Origin: CBDATG01 sp965200145
Lineage (GTDB): Bacteria; Chloroflexota; Dehalococcoidia; Lucifugimonadales; Lucifugimonadaceae
Length of the DNA stretch: 64,000 nucleotides
Assembly: GCA_965200145.1 (NCBI GenBank)
Contig: CBDATG010000003.1
Location: forward strand, 310,001-374,000
Reading direction: 5' to 3'
The stretch's first letter is position 1. Every line of letters begins with the position of its first letter. This document shows, in pieces, positions 17,743 to 26,800 of this stretch. The notes beneath the pieces were generated by a model that made no database searches, was not told where the DNA came from, and worked only from the letters and a program-made list of their open reading frames with translations. Both the position numbers and the translations under genes were made by a program.

Positions 17743-20700
17743 GTGCCCCCCCCCCGTTTTCGCACATTATTTCAAATAACAATCGGCGTATTAGCACTAG
17801 TATGCGCCTTCGTAGCAGGTAACCTGCGCGACATACCGAGCGCTTCCGCACATCCGCACGACGATCAGTACGACCTCTGCACACGTACACCGGCCGTCAC
17901 CAACGTCATACTCACCGATTTGCGCGCTTGGGGTGCCGCACAGTCCCCGGCCGACACGCGCTACGATGCCGCCTCCAACTTCGGATGCGCCGCCGGGCAA
18001 AGTGCAAACATCTCCGCCACTGACCTCTTCGCACACAAGTCATCAGCAGCAAAGTGGGAGTCGGCCGCCAACCTCTTCTCTCTAGACTGGCAATTGTCGT
18101 CCATCAAGCCCGGAGACTTCGCCGGTCTCGATATTTTGGCACTGGAATTGTTTTGGACGAGCATCAAGGAGCTACCAGCGCGGGCTTTCGACGGGATGAC
18201 ACTCAACCACTTGTTCATTCACCACGCTCCACAGCTCGAAACGCTACACGTCGACGCATTCAAGGGACTCACAATCGACAACACTCGATTCGTGCTCGAA
18301 TTCGTAGGCTCCATGAAGCTGACAGCCGAAGACATCCCGCCAACTGTTTTTGACCCGCTGGGCGACCAAGGCTTCGTCGACGCCAACGCAAGCGTTGACT
18401 TCTTCAAACTCAGTGGGCCAACAATCTCACACATCAACACTCGATGGTTCGCAAGCTTCGCAAAGACCGGCACTCAAAACGGGGACGGAATCGGCATAAA
18501 CCCCCACTGGCAAGGCGGCGTCGCCGCCGGCAGAGGAATCATCGACACCTATTATTACGACGACGGCGACGGACGATACACCGATGGCACTGAGACCACA
18601 CTCGGCGAGGTAAGCGTACTGTCCGCAACTACCAAGGCAACGCTTGGAACCGCGATCACAAACGAGGTAAAGCGTTACGCAGAGGCAAAGACAGGGAACA
18701 CGTTCACGATAGGCAGCGCACCGGCAGCCACCGTCGTCGAGGACTTCTCACAGGGCGCCGACAACGCAAACCCGTTCATCGTAACCCGAACACACTGGGG
18801 CAGCGTAGACATATGCTCACGCACGCCGGCAGTCCGCGACGCGATCATCGCAGAACTGCGCACCGAGCAGCCAACTATATACGGAACCGACGCAGACCAC
18901 ACCGCCGGCAGTTACGCCGTCAGCGCAGGATTCGGCTGCGCCGGAGGAACAGAATCCGCCATCGTAACCAAAACCAACCTCACCACTCACACCGACTGGG
19001 GAATCGGAAACACACGCCTCAACCTCGACCGGAAAAACATCAATGCCCTCCAATTCCACGACTTCAGATACCTAGACGTCGAAGAGATCGACCTCAGCCG
19101 CAATCCCATCGAGAAACTGCCCGACAGAGCCTTCGCCGGACTGACACCGCACAGATTGCAGTTCTGGTTCTCCAGTCTACGAGAGTTAGGCAGCAACGTC
19201 TTCCACGGCATCGTCAACGCCGGCACCATACCCACCGACGGAGTCCACATCGGACTCTCCAACAGCAAACTCACAGATGTCGGCATCGCCCACGACGCCT
19301 TCGACCCGTGGACAAACCTCACGCTCGTCGTGCTCGACGCAAACCTCATCGGACGTGTCAACACGCGCTGGTTCGAGCGACTCGTCAACCTCGGCAACGG
19401 CGCAAGCTGGTTCGGACTACGATTCGATGACCCGGGAGGTGCCACTGCAAGCCAAAACGTCTTGCGCAACAATCCAACCGTCGCGCACTTCTACAACGCG
19501 AGCGGCGGTTACAACGACTCCGGCGCGACCGATAAGGAGGACTACGACCCCAACGTAGCCGCAGATCGGAACGCGTTGCGGACCGCCATCAGCGGAAAGA
19601 TCGCGGCATATGCCACCGCAAACGCCGGAATCACCGACAACTCCGACCTGGCAGGTGCTAAGTTCACCGCACCCGTAGGGCTCGGCGTGGACCCGTGCGA
19701 CCGCAACACGGCCGTATGGAAGGAACTCATGCGACAGTTCAACTTCATCAGAGACGACCTTGGCGAAACCTTAGAGGCAGGGGCATACCCGAACTGGACC
19801 ATCGACAAACAAGGGCTCGGCGTAGGTGACATACGCCATGAGCGGTACAACAACATCACAAAGTCCCAATGCGCCGTGCTACCCGCACAGTGGGTCACAG
19901 CTGCCACCGGCACACCCATCGCCGACCAGACAGCACCAAACTCAACGACAGACGTGCTGGCGATACGCGAGGACCTAGCCCGCGGACATCACAGCGCGAG
20001 CTTCCGACTGGACGGATCAGACCTCTCTACGCTCACCGCCGCTGACATGGCGAACTTCCACGCCGTCCAAAGGCTGTGGATGAACGGCGCAAACGTCGAG
20101 AACCTCGGCGCAACAACATTCGCACACATGCCAAAACTGACGCACCTCAACCTGGCAAACAACAAGATCGATACTGCCGACTTGAGCGCCAGCTCAAACT
20201 TCCTGTCACCGCTCAACAACCTGGTCCAGCTGAACCTCACCGACAACCTGCTCACTCGATTCAACGCCAGCTGGCTCACTAGCTCCGCGCGAACTGGGTT
20301 GCGCGAACTTTACATCGGCGGTAACCCCATCGCAAAGACAGACCTTGAAGGATTGAACGTCACTCACCTCACCATCGACCGAACTTCCATCGTCGAACTT
20401 GATCCTGCCATCAGCGACATGAGCAACCTCCGAACATTCTGGTGGTGGGGCGTCCGCGCTCTACCTCTTGACGGCGTCTCAACCTTCGTCGACGGACTGC
20501 CGTCAGGACTCACGCTCTCCATTCCTGACTACAGCTTCGGTAACCCTGGCGACCTAGAAGGTACAGACCTAGATGCCGCTACCGTCGAACTGTCACTAGC
20601 GCACAACGCTAAACTCGCAAGCATAAACTCCGCAGGCGGCGGGAACCAGGTGACATACATGCAGCTCGCAGACCCCTGTCGACCTACCATCGGCGCCGCC

Positions 20701-23583
20701 GGCGGTGCAGACGCATGGGCAAACACCTACGGCGACCTGTGCCTCACCAGCGCACAGAAAGACTCATGGATCTCAAGCATCGACAGCTTCGACGCCGCGG
20801 AACACTTCATCATCAAGAACGGAAACCTAAACGACGCACAGATGGCAACTCTGCTTGGCAAGCTGGCAAGCCAGACAAGCGTCACTGGCATCCAGTTCAA
20901 CGGAAACCCAGACGCTTTCGGACCAGGTTTCTCAGACTCCGCACTCAGCGTGTTCTCGCAACTCAACAGACTATGGCTGCTACGGTTGCGAAACCACGAC
21001 CTAACCTACGCTCAGGCAAACACCATCTTGCGGAACTTTGACAACCCAGGCAGGGCGACTATTACGTACACCTCCGGCGGCAGGGACATCACCGCACGCG
21101 GCGGGCTCATAGAACTGGACATGTCGTTCAACTCCCAGCTCTTCAAGACGCCCGACGCAACCGACCCGACAATGATGGTCGATGTTGATCCCGAAGACCT
21201 GCACAACTTCCTGACTGGTGTCTTCAGCACCAACGAGACCGGACGGTTGAGGTTAAACCTACGGGCAACAGGCCTCAACTTCGACCAGCTCAGTGCCATC
21301 CTCTGGAGCATCGAGACCGGAAGCCTGCCAACAGACCTATGGACAATATCGACACTTGACCTGTCTGACAACCCAAACCTCTGGGAACGACGCAACCAAT
21401 CCGGCATCTGGACAGACGTGCCGGCCGACGAGATTGAGGCACTCCTAGCGCGATTGGCAGGTGTAAAGAACCTATCCATCGGCGGCACCGGCATCACCAC
21501 GCAAGCGATGATGGAAGCAGTCTTCAACGGACTGAACACCGCACCAAACGCCAACAAGGCAACCGACCCGCGAGACACGACGACGCTTGAACGACTGAGC
21601 CTGTTCTCGCTAACAGGCACCAACCTGAGCGCCACCACCGACCTCCAGGCTCCATTCGCCCAGTTCGCAACACGAAACGCACTGCAATCACCACAGCTCG
21701 CAACGCTCGGACTCGGCAACACAGACATCACGTACGCACAACTCGAAGAGATCACCGACGGACTCCAAATGGCAGACCTGCTCGACGGCGTCACGACGTT
21801 GAACCTAGCAGGAAACAGCGACATCTACTCAGGCTGTACAGACGGCAGCGCAACCAACCCTCTGGCTGCGCTCATCGCACGATACACAAACCTGCGATAC
21901 CTGAACGTCTCTGACTCTAGCCTCAGCTTCACCGACCTCAAGTGCGTCACCGAAGCTCTCGAACCGGACAACGCCATATTCCTAAACGCTCGCAACAACG
22001 CTGGCCTATTCACCGGACAAACCGCGGACGACGTGGCAGAGATGCTGGCACCGTTCGTAAACACGCGAACTAACCTGCAGAATACAGGGCTTACCGCTTC
22101 GCAGGCATCCGCCATCGCTACAGCGCGCGCCGAAGGACAATCCGAGGAAGACCAACGATTGACCGAAAGGCAATTCGCCGCCCAAAACCCATCGGGACAC
22201 TCCGCCGGACTGACGCCGCTGCCGCCAGCGTCTGAGATAGATGTGCAATCTGGCAGAGGAAGCCTGCGGGTAGAGTTCACGCACGACCCGAAGGACAGCG
22301 ACGGCAACGCTTTCACCATACTCCGATACGAGTACCGCTACAGGGTGCGACCGAGCGATACCACTACCGAGTGGGGCACCACCGGCACCGAGGCATGGCG
22401 CACTGCATCGCTCGACCTCAGCACTTCCGGACCCAATGTGAAGCTCCGATTCGACATCTTCGGACTGACACCGCAAACCGTCTACCAGGTGCAGCTGCGC
22501 GCCACCTCCGTTGCGCGACCGAACATGGTGACGCTGACCGGCGGAACCACCGTCAACCTGCCAGAGATAAGCAGCATCAAGCCCGCAATCACAGAAGTCA
22601 ACATGCGCGCCGGTGACACCGTCAGACTCGAAGTCGACATATACGGACTAGCAGACATAGTGGACAACACACTCTACGGCAAGACGGGTACCAAGCTGTA
22701 CTTCACATGGAGCGATAACCCGTCCGGCGGCGCCTTCGCAGAACCCAACGACCAGCGCAGGGTCATCTACACTGCTCCCGCACTACCAGGCACCTACAGA
22801 GTGATGGCGGAGGCAGGCCCAGAAGGCATCTGCATCGACCACCATGACGCCCCCTTCGGCATCTCCGACGCTCAACGTGAGGATTGCCAGGCGACCTTCA
22901 CAGTGCGGGTGACACGCGCACTGTCGCCAACAGAGCCGCCCGCAGAGCCCGTAAACCCTGCCGGCCCGATCCCAACTTCGCTGGCAGGCCCGGGAGGCGT
23001 GCAATACGACGTATTCACGCCAGTTGCAGGCGGAACCTTCAGCGGCGAGGGAATCACCGTCACCGCCGCGAAGGGCGCAGTCCCAGACCGACAGCTGATC
23101 GGTGTGCGAGCGGCAGTCTCAGCCGAGCAGGCTCCAGCGCCCACGCCAGGCGCAAGGATGTCCATCTCCGCCACACTCTACGACATCAAGGGTGTCCAGG
23201 CAGACGGCACCGCCGTCTCCGGATACAAGCTGGACGAACCGCTGTCCGCATGCCTACCGCTGCCAACGGAGTTCCGCGCCAACATCTCCGATGTGGTGAT
23301 CGTGGAGCGCAAGACAGACGGCTCCTACGGCATCCTAAGCAGCAAGCTGCGCCAGACTGCAAGCGGCTTAAACGTCTGTGGCGGCGTGTCAACGCTCCCA
23401 GCCACGATAGGCGTAGCAAAGCTGGGCATAGTCCCGACACCACCTCCAACACCGACACCCGATGTCGCGACTCCAGACACTGGCGCAACTGCACCTAGCG
23501 GCGTGCTGGTCGTGCTGATCCTACTCGCGGGCTTGGCTGTACTCACAGGGATAGGCAGGATACGCAGGATGCATCCCTGTTAA
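17743..23583 (+). CDS. Giant leucine-rich-repeat surface protein 1
   Basis: A protein of about 1,946 residues predicted to be exported and cell-surface anchored. A signal segment (ITIGVLALVCAFVAGN) is followed by repeated N-cap-like blocks of the form DxCxRTPxVxxxI and by many irregular leucine-rich repeats (LxxLxLxxN types). Near residues 1565-1680 comes a fibronectin-III-like domain, then an Ig-like domain (FTWSDNPSGGAF...TAPALPGTY) and a ZU5-like segment (GGTFSGEGITVTAAKGAVPD). The C-terminus has a Pro/Thr stretch, PDTG, a hydrophobic helix and GRIRR, which resembles a sortase-type anchor. The start is problematic. The frame opens at GTG 17743, directly before a C10 tract. ATG 17684, with GGAG seven bases upstream, reaches this frame only if the tract has 8 or 11 Cs, and ATG 17733 only with 9 or 12. 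The last codons and stop lie inside a dispersed palindrome. Confidence 0.85.
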   Translation: MPPPRFRTLFQITIGVLALVCAFVAGNLRDIPSASAHPHDDQYDLCTRTPAVTNVILTDLRAWGAAQSPADTRYDAASNFGCAAGQSANISATDLFAHKSSAAKWESAANLFSLDWQLSSIKPGDFAGLDILALELFWTSIKELPARAFDGMTLNHLFIHHAPQLETLHVDAFKGLTIDNTRFVLEFVGSMKLTAEDIPPTVFDPLGDQGFVDANASVDFFKLSGPTISHINTRWFASFAKTGTQNGDGIGINPHWQGGVAAGRGIIDTYYYDDGDGRYTDGTETTLGEVSVLSATTKATLGTAITNEVKRYAEAKTGNTFTIGSAPAATVVEDFSQGADNANPFIVTRTHWGSVDICSRTPAVRDAIIAELRTEQPTIYGTDADHTAGSYAVSAGFGCAGGTESAIVTKTNLTTHTDWGIGNTRLNLDRKNINALQFHDFRYLDVEEIDLSRNPIEKLPDRAFAGLTPHRLQFWFSSLRELGSNVFHGIVNAGTIPTDGVHIGLSNSKLTDVGIAHDAFDPWTNLTLVVLDANLIGRVNTRWFERLVNLGNGASWFGLRFDDPGGATASQNVLRNNPTVAHFYNASGGYNDSGATDKEDYDPNVAADRNALRTAISGKIAAYATANAGITDNSDLAGAKFTAPVGLGVDPCDRNTAVWKELMRQFNFIRDDLGETLEAGAYPNWTIDKQGLGVGDIRHERYNNITKSQCAVLPAQWVTAATGTPIADQTAPNSTTDVLAIREDLARGHHSASFRLDGSDLSTLTAADMANFHAVQRLWMNGANVENLGATTFAHMPKLTHLNLANNKIDTADLSASSNFLSPLNNLVQLNLTDNLLTRFNASWLTSSARTGLRELYIGGNPIAKTDLEGLNVTHLTIDRTSIVELDPAISDMSNLRTFWWWGVRALPLDGVSTFVDGLPSGLTLSIPDYSFGNPGDLEGTDLDAATVELSLAHNAKLASINSAGGGNQVTYMQLADPCRPTIGAAGGADAWANTYGDLCLTSAQKDSWISSIDSFDAAEHFIIKNGNLNDAQMATLLGKLASQTSVTGIQFNGNPDAFGPGFSDSALSVFSQLNRLWLLRLRNHDLTYAQANTILRNFDNPGRATITYTSGGRDITARGGLIELDMSFNSQLFKTPDATDPTMMVDVDPEDLHNFLTGVFSTNETGRLRLNLRATGLNFDQLSAILWSIETGSLPTDLWTISTLDLSDNPNLWERRNQSGIWTDVPADEIEALLARLAGVKNLSIGGTGITTQAMMEAVFNGLNTAPNANKATDPRDTTTLERLSLFSLTGTNLSATTDLQAPFAQFATRNALQSPQLATLGLGNTDITYAQLEEITDGLQMADLLDGVTTLNLAGNSDIYSGCTDGSATNPLAALIARYTNLRYLNVSDSSLSFTDLKCVTEALEPDNAIFLNARNNAGLFTGQTADDVAEMLAPFVNTRTNLQNTGLTASQASAIATARAEGQSEEDQRLTERQFAAQNPSGHSAGLTPLPPASEIDVQSGRGSLRVEFTHDPKDSDGNAFTILRYEYRYRVRPSDTTTEWGTTGTEAWRTASLDLSTSGPNVKLRFDIFGLTPQTVYQVQLRATSVARPNMVTLTGGTTVNLPEISSIKPAITEVNMRAGDTVRLEVDIYGLADIVDNTLYGKTGTKLYFTWSDNPSGGAFAEPNDQRRVIYTAPALPGTYRVMAEAGPEGICIDHHDAPFGISDAQREDCQATFTVRVTRALSPTEPPAEPVNPAGPIPTSLAGPGGVQYDVFTPVAGGTFSGEGITVTAAKGAVPDRQLIGVRAAVSAEQAPAPTPGARMSISATLYDIKGVQADGTAVSGYKLDEPLSACLPLPTEFRANISDVVIVERKTDGSYGILSSKLRQTASGLNVCGGVSTLPATIGVAKLGIVPTPPPTPTPDVATPDTGATAPSGVLVVLILLAGLAVLTGIGRIRRMHPC
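17746..17755 (+). repeat. C10 homopolymer tract at the 5' end of LRR gene 1
   Basis: Ten consecutive Cs just before the signal-sequence codons. From the best-supported start (ATG 17684) translation with C10 ends at TAA 17777-17779 after 31 codons; one C more or three fewer... specifically 11 or 8 Cs would restore the LRR frame. The tract and the following GTTTTCGCA are conserved in the paralogue at 23839. Confidence 0.9.
23545..23580. repeat. Dispersed imperfect palindrome, copy 2 (inside LRR 1 3' end)
   Basis: ACAGGGAT (23545-23552) is inverted as ATCCCTGT (23573-23580), with GGCAGGATACGCAGGAT between. It supplies the final codons of LRR gene 1 (GIGRIRRMHPC) and its stop codon. A related single arm (AAGGATGGGCAGGATAGGACAGGGA) follows at 23640-23664. 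Confidence 0.75.
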
Positions 23584-23591
23584 TTTGACGT

Positions 23592-23629
23592 TTTCGGGGG
23601 TCAGTCTTGCGCGAGCTGGCCCCCCGAAA
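23592..23629 (+). terminator. Strong hairpin after LRR gene 1
   Basis: TTTCGGGGG followed by TCAG (23592-23604) pairs with CTGG plus CCCCCGAAA (23616-23629), a stem of 13 or so pairs around an 11-base loop. No T-run follows on the plus strand. It sits 9 bases after the LRR 1 stop and probably ends or stabilises that transcript. Confidence 0.55.
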
Positions 23630-23699
23630 GCGGGCTAACAAGGATGGGCAGGATAGGACAGGGAAGTTGTTAACACGCGTTAATCGCGGCGTGTAGTAT

Positions 23700-23719
23700 T
23701 GAATCCTGTGTGGGATTCA
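23700..23719 (+). promoter_or_regulatory. Perfect small hairpin in the LRR 2 leader region
   Basis: TGAATCC (23700-23706) and GGATTCA (23713-23719) form a perfect seven-base inverted repeat with a six-base loop, about 90 bases before the LRR 2 start. It could be an operator or leader hairpin. Only the symmetry is seen. Confidence 0.3.
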
Positions 23720-23807
23720 TCGTACGGTTGATGGTGTTGACTGGATGTGGATCGCGCTGGTTGACTCGGACTCGAGACACAGGATATGGAAATGGAAAGA
23801 AGCGAAC

Positions 23808-26800
23808 ATGCACGGACGCCGCGACGACTACCCTTGGACCCCCCCCCGTTTTCGCAAGTTTGTTCTAATAGTTGGCGCGGCGTTCGCACTCACGCTCGCA
23901 CTACTCGCAACTAACCTACGCGAAACTCCCGTCGCTCTAGCGGCGCACAGCACGACGGAATACAACCTGTGCGACCGTTCCCTCCATGCACGGGGCATCA
24001 TCATTCGGGAGCTCAGAGATTGGGGACGAACCAACTCCGACACCCGATACGATCTCGACCAACGATTCGGGTGCGGACCCCACGATCACGACCGCGATAA
24101 CCAAACTCCCCCAGTAGCGCTCTCGGCAATCATCTCCGCCGCCGACCTGCGCGCTCACACTGACTGGACAACCTACAACGGACGCCTCCTGATTCGTACT
24201 AGCGCAGCACGCGAACTGCAAGCCGGAGACTTCGCAGGACTCAACGCAACCATCTTCGACTTCAACGGAACGAGCCTACGCACGCTGCCCGGACGACTCT
24301 TCGAGGGATTGACCATACAGCAACTCACTTTCTGGAACAACCAGGACCTTGAGTCACTCCCGGAAGACCTCTTCGAAGGTATCGTCGGTACCGGACCAGG
24401 CATGGGATTCACCTTTGAGCTCAACCCAAAGATCACCAGCGAGTCACTGCCGCCTACCATCTTCGACCCGCTCGGTAACTCCGCCGAAGCTCCCAGCAAC
24501 AACCTGCGCGATAAAGGCGGCATCCAAGCAATCACCTTCCGACGAAACGGTGTGTCACAACTCAACACCCGATGGTTCGCACACTTCAGACAACTCGGCG
24601 CAACATACGACTGGGGAAGCATAAACCTATCCGACCCAACCGCACAGGATAGAACCGAGTACTGGGACTCCTACTACTACGATGACGGCACGGGCAAGTA
24701 CACCGACCCAACCAAGACAACACGCGGCGTAAACAGCATCACCAGCTCAACGACAAAGGCCAACATCGCCGCCGCCATCAAAGCCGCCATCGACAGCGTC
24801 GGTGATGCGTCCGATGTCAAACCCGACTTCACAACCGGCAACACACTGCAGGTCACTACCGGCAACTTCGGCAGCGTAGACCTGTGCGAACGAACCCCTG
24901 AAGTGCGCGACGAGATCATCAAAGAACTCAGAGCCGAACAATCCGCCATCTACGGTTCTGTCTCCAGCGGCGGCACCATCACCGACGGCACATACGGCGC
25001 ATTTGGTTGCTCAACCGGCAGAACCGCAATCGTCACAAAGACAAACCTGACAGCACACACAAACTGGGACACCGACGCGGGCGGCATGAACCTAGACAAC
25101 AAGAACCTGACCGCTCTACGATCACACGACCTCAGGTACCTCGACCTGGAATACCTCACCTTCGGCCGCAACTCCATCTCCGAGCTGCCAGACGACATCT
25201 TCTCCGGCCTGCCCCTACGGACCCTGCGGATGAACCGCATCGGGGTCACCAAGTTGCAGAGCGGACTCTTCAGAGGCGTGAACCCCGCAAACTTCCAGAT
25301 ACTCGGACTGGCGGACAACGCCGACCTCTCCGACCTTGACATCGCCCCCGATGTCTTTGACCCACTGACAGAACTGCGATTCCTCGACATCAACGATAGC
25401 GCAATCGGACGCATCAACACACGATGGTTCAAGGAGCTAACCAAGCTCGGTGAAGGCGCAGGTTGGCACGGACTGGTCCTCTCGGGGCTCCCCGTCGTCT
25501 CATACTTCAGCAGCGAAACCGGCGGTTATCACGAAACCGGCGCAACAAACAAGGTCGCATACAACCCAACTAGCACGACTGACCAAGCAGCACTGCGCAC
25601 CGCAATCATCGCCGCAATAGACACTCCGCAACCAGACTTGAACATCGCAGGCAGCAAGTTCAGGCCGCCAGACGCACTTGGAATTGACCCATGCGGTCGA
25701 AACGAAGTCGTGTGGAAAGAACTCATGCGGCAGTTCGGACACATACCTAACGAAATTGCCGGCGCTTGGCACAACACCCCGCCCATGGAGACCGTCTTCC
25801 CAGTCTCCGATGTCCGATACGAGCGTTACGCCGACATCACGCTGGCACAGTGCCGCGTGCTACGCGCACAGTGGGTAAACGCTCAGACTGGATTAGTCAC
25901 CAGCCAGGGTGCACCAAACTTCGGCGCCGCTGTGCTCTCGATTAAACCCGTGCCGTGGCACGCACACCAAGCCAGCTTGGCAAGTAGCGAGCGCGCTTTC
26001 AACCTCTCAGGCGCAGACCTCTCGCGCTTGACCCCCAGCGACCTGGCAAACCTGCACGCATTCGAAGTGGTGCTGATGCAAGATGCCAACTTGGAGGCAC
26101 CAAACGTAACCCTCTTCTCGCACATGCCCAACATCATTGAACTAAACCTCGCAGGAAACAGCATACGAACTTCAGACTTCAACGCAACACCGAACTTCCT
26201 CTCTCCGCTCAGGAAACTAGAGAACCTCAACCTCAACGACAACCTCTTCACCACATTCAACGGCGACTGGATCCCTGCGTCAGCGCGCTCCACTTTGGAA
26301 GTACTGCGCCTAGAAGGCAACCCGATGACGCGCACCGACCTCGAGAACCTGAACCTACGCGTGCTATCAATCTCGCGTTCGTCCATAACTCAACTCGACG
26401 CCGCAATTAACGACATGACGAACCTCAGGGAACTCTACTGGTCTGACTTACGCGCCCTGCCGATAGATGGTATTGATGAGTTCATACAGAACCTACCCGA
26501 TGCGATCACACGCTCCGAACCGGGCGACAGGATCGGAAACCCTGGCGACCTAGACGACAGCGACCTAGACGCGGCGATAACCAACCTGCAGATGGCATAC
26601 CTGACACGACTGCGCGACATCGATGTCGAACCGCTACACTTCGCTGACGCTTGCCGACCTCCTATACACGAAGTTAAGCCTGTCCTTGCGACAACACACC
26701 AATGGGCGTGGGAGCAAAACTTCGGCAACCTATGCCTAACTGATGCGCAACGCAACACGTTCATCAACGATCTCTACGAATACGGACCGGTCGAGGAGTT

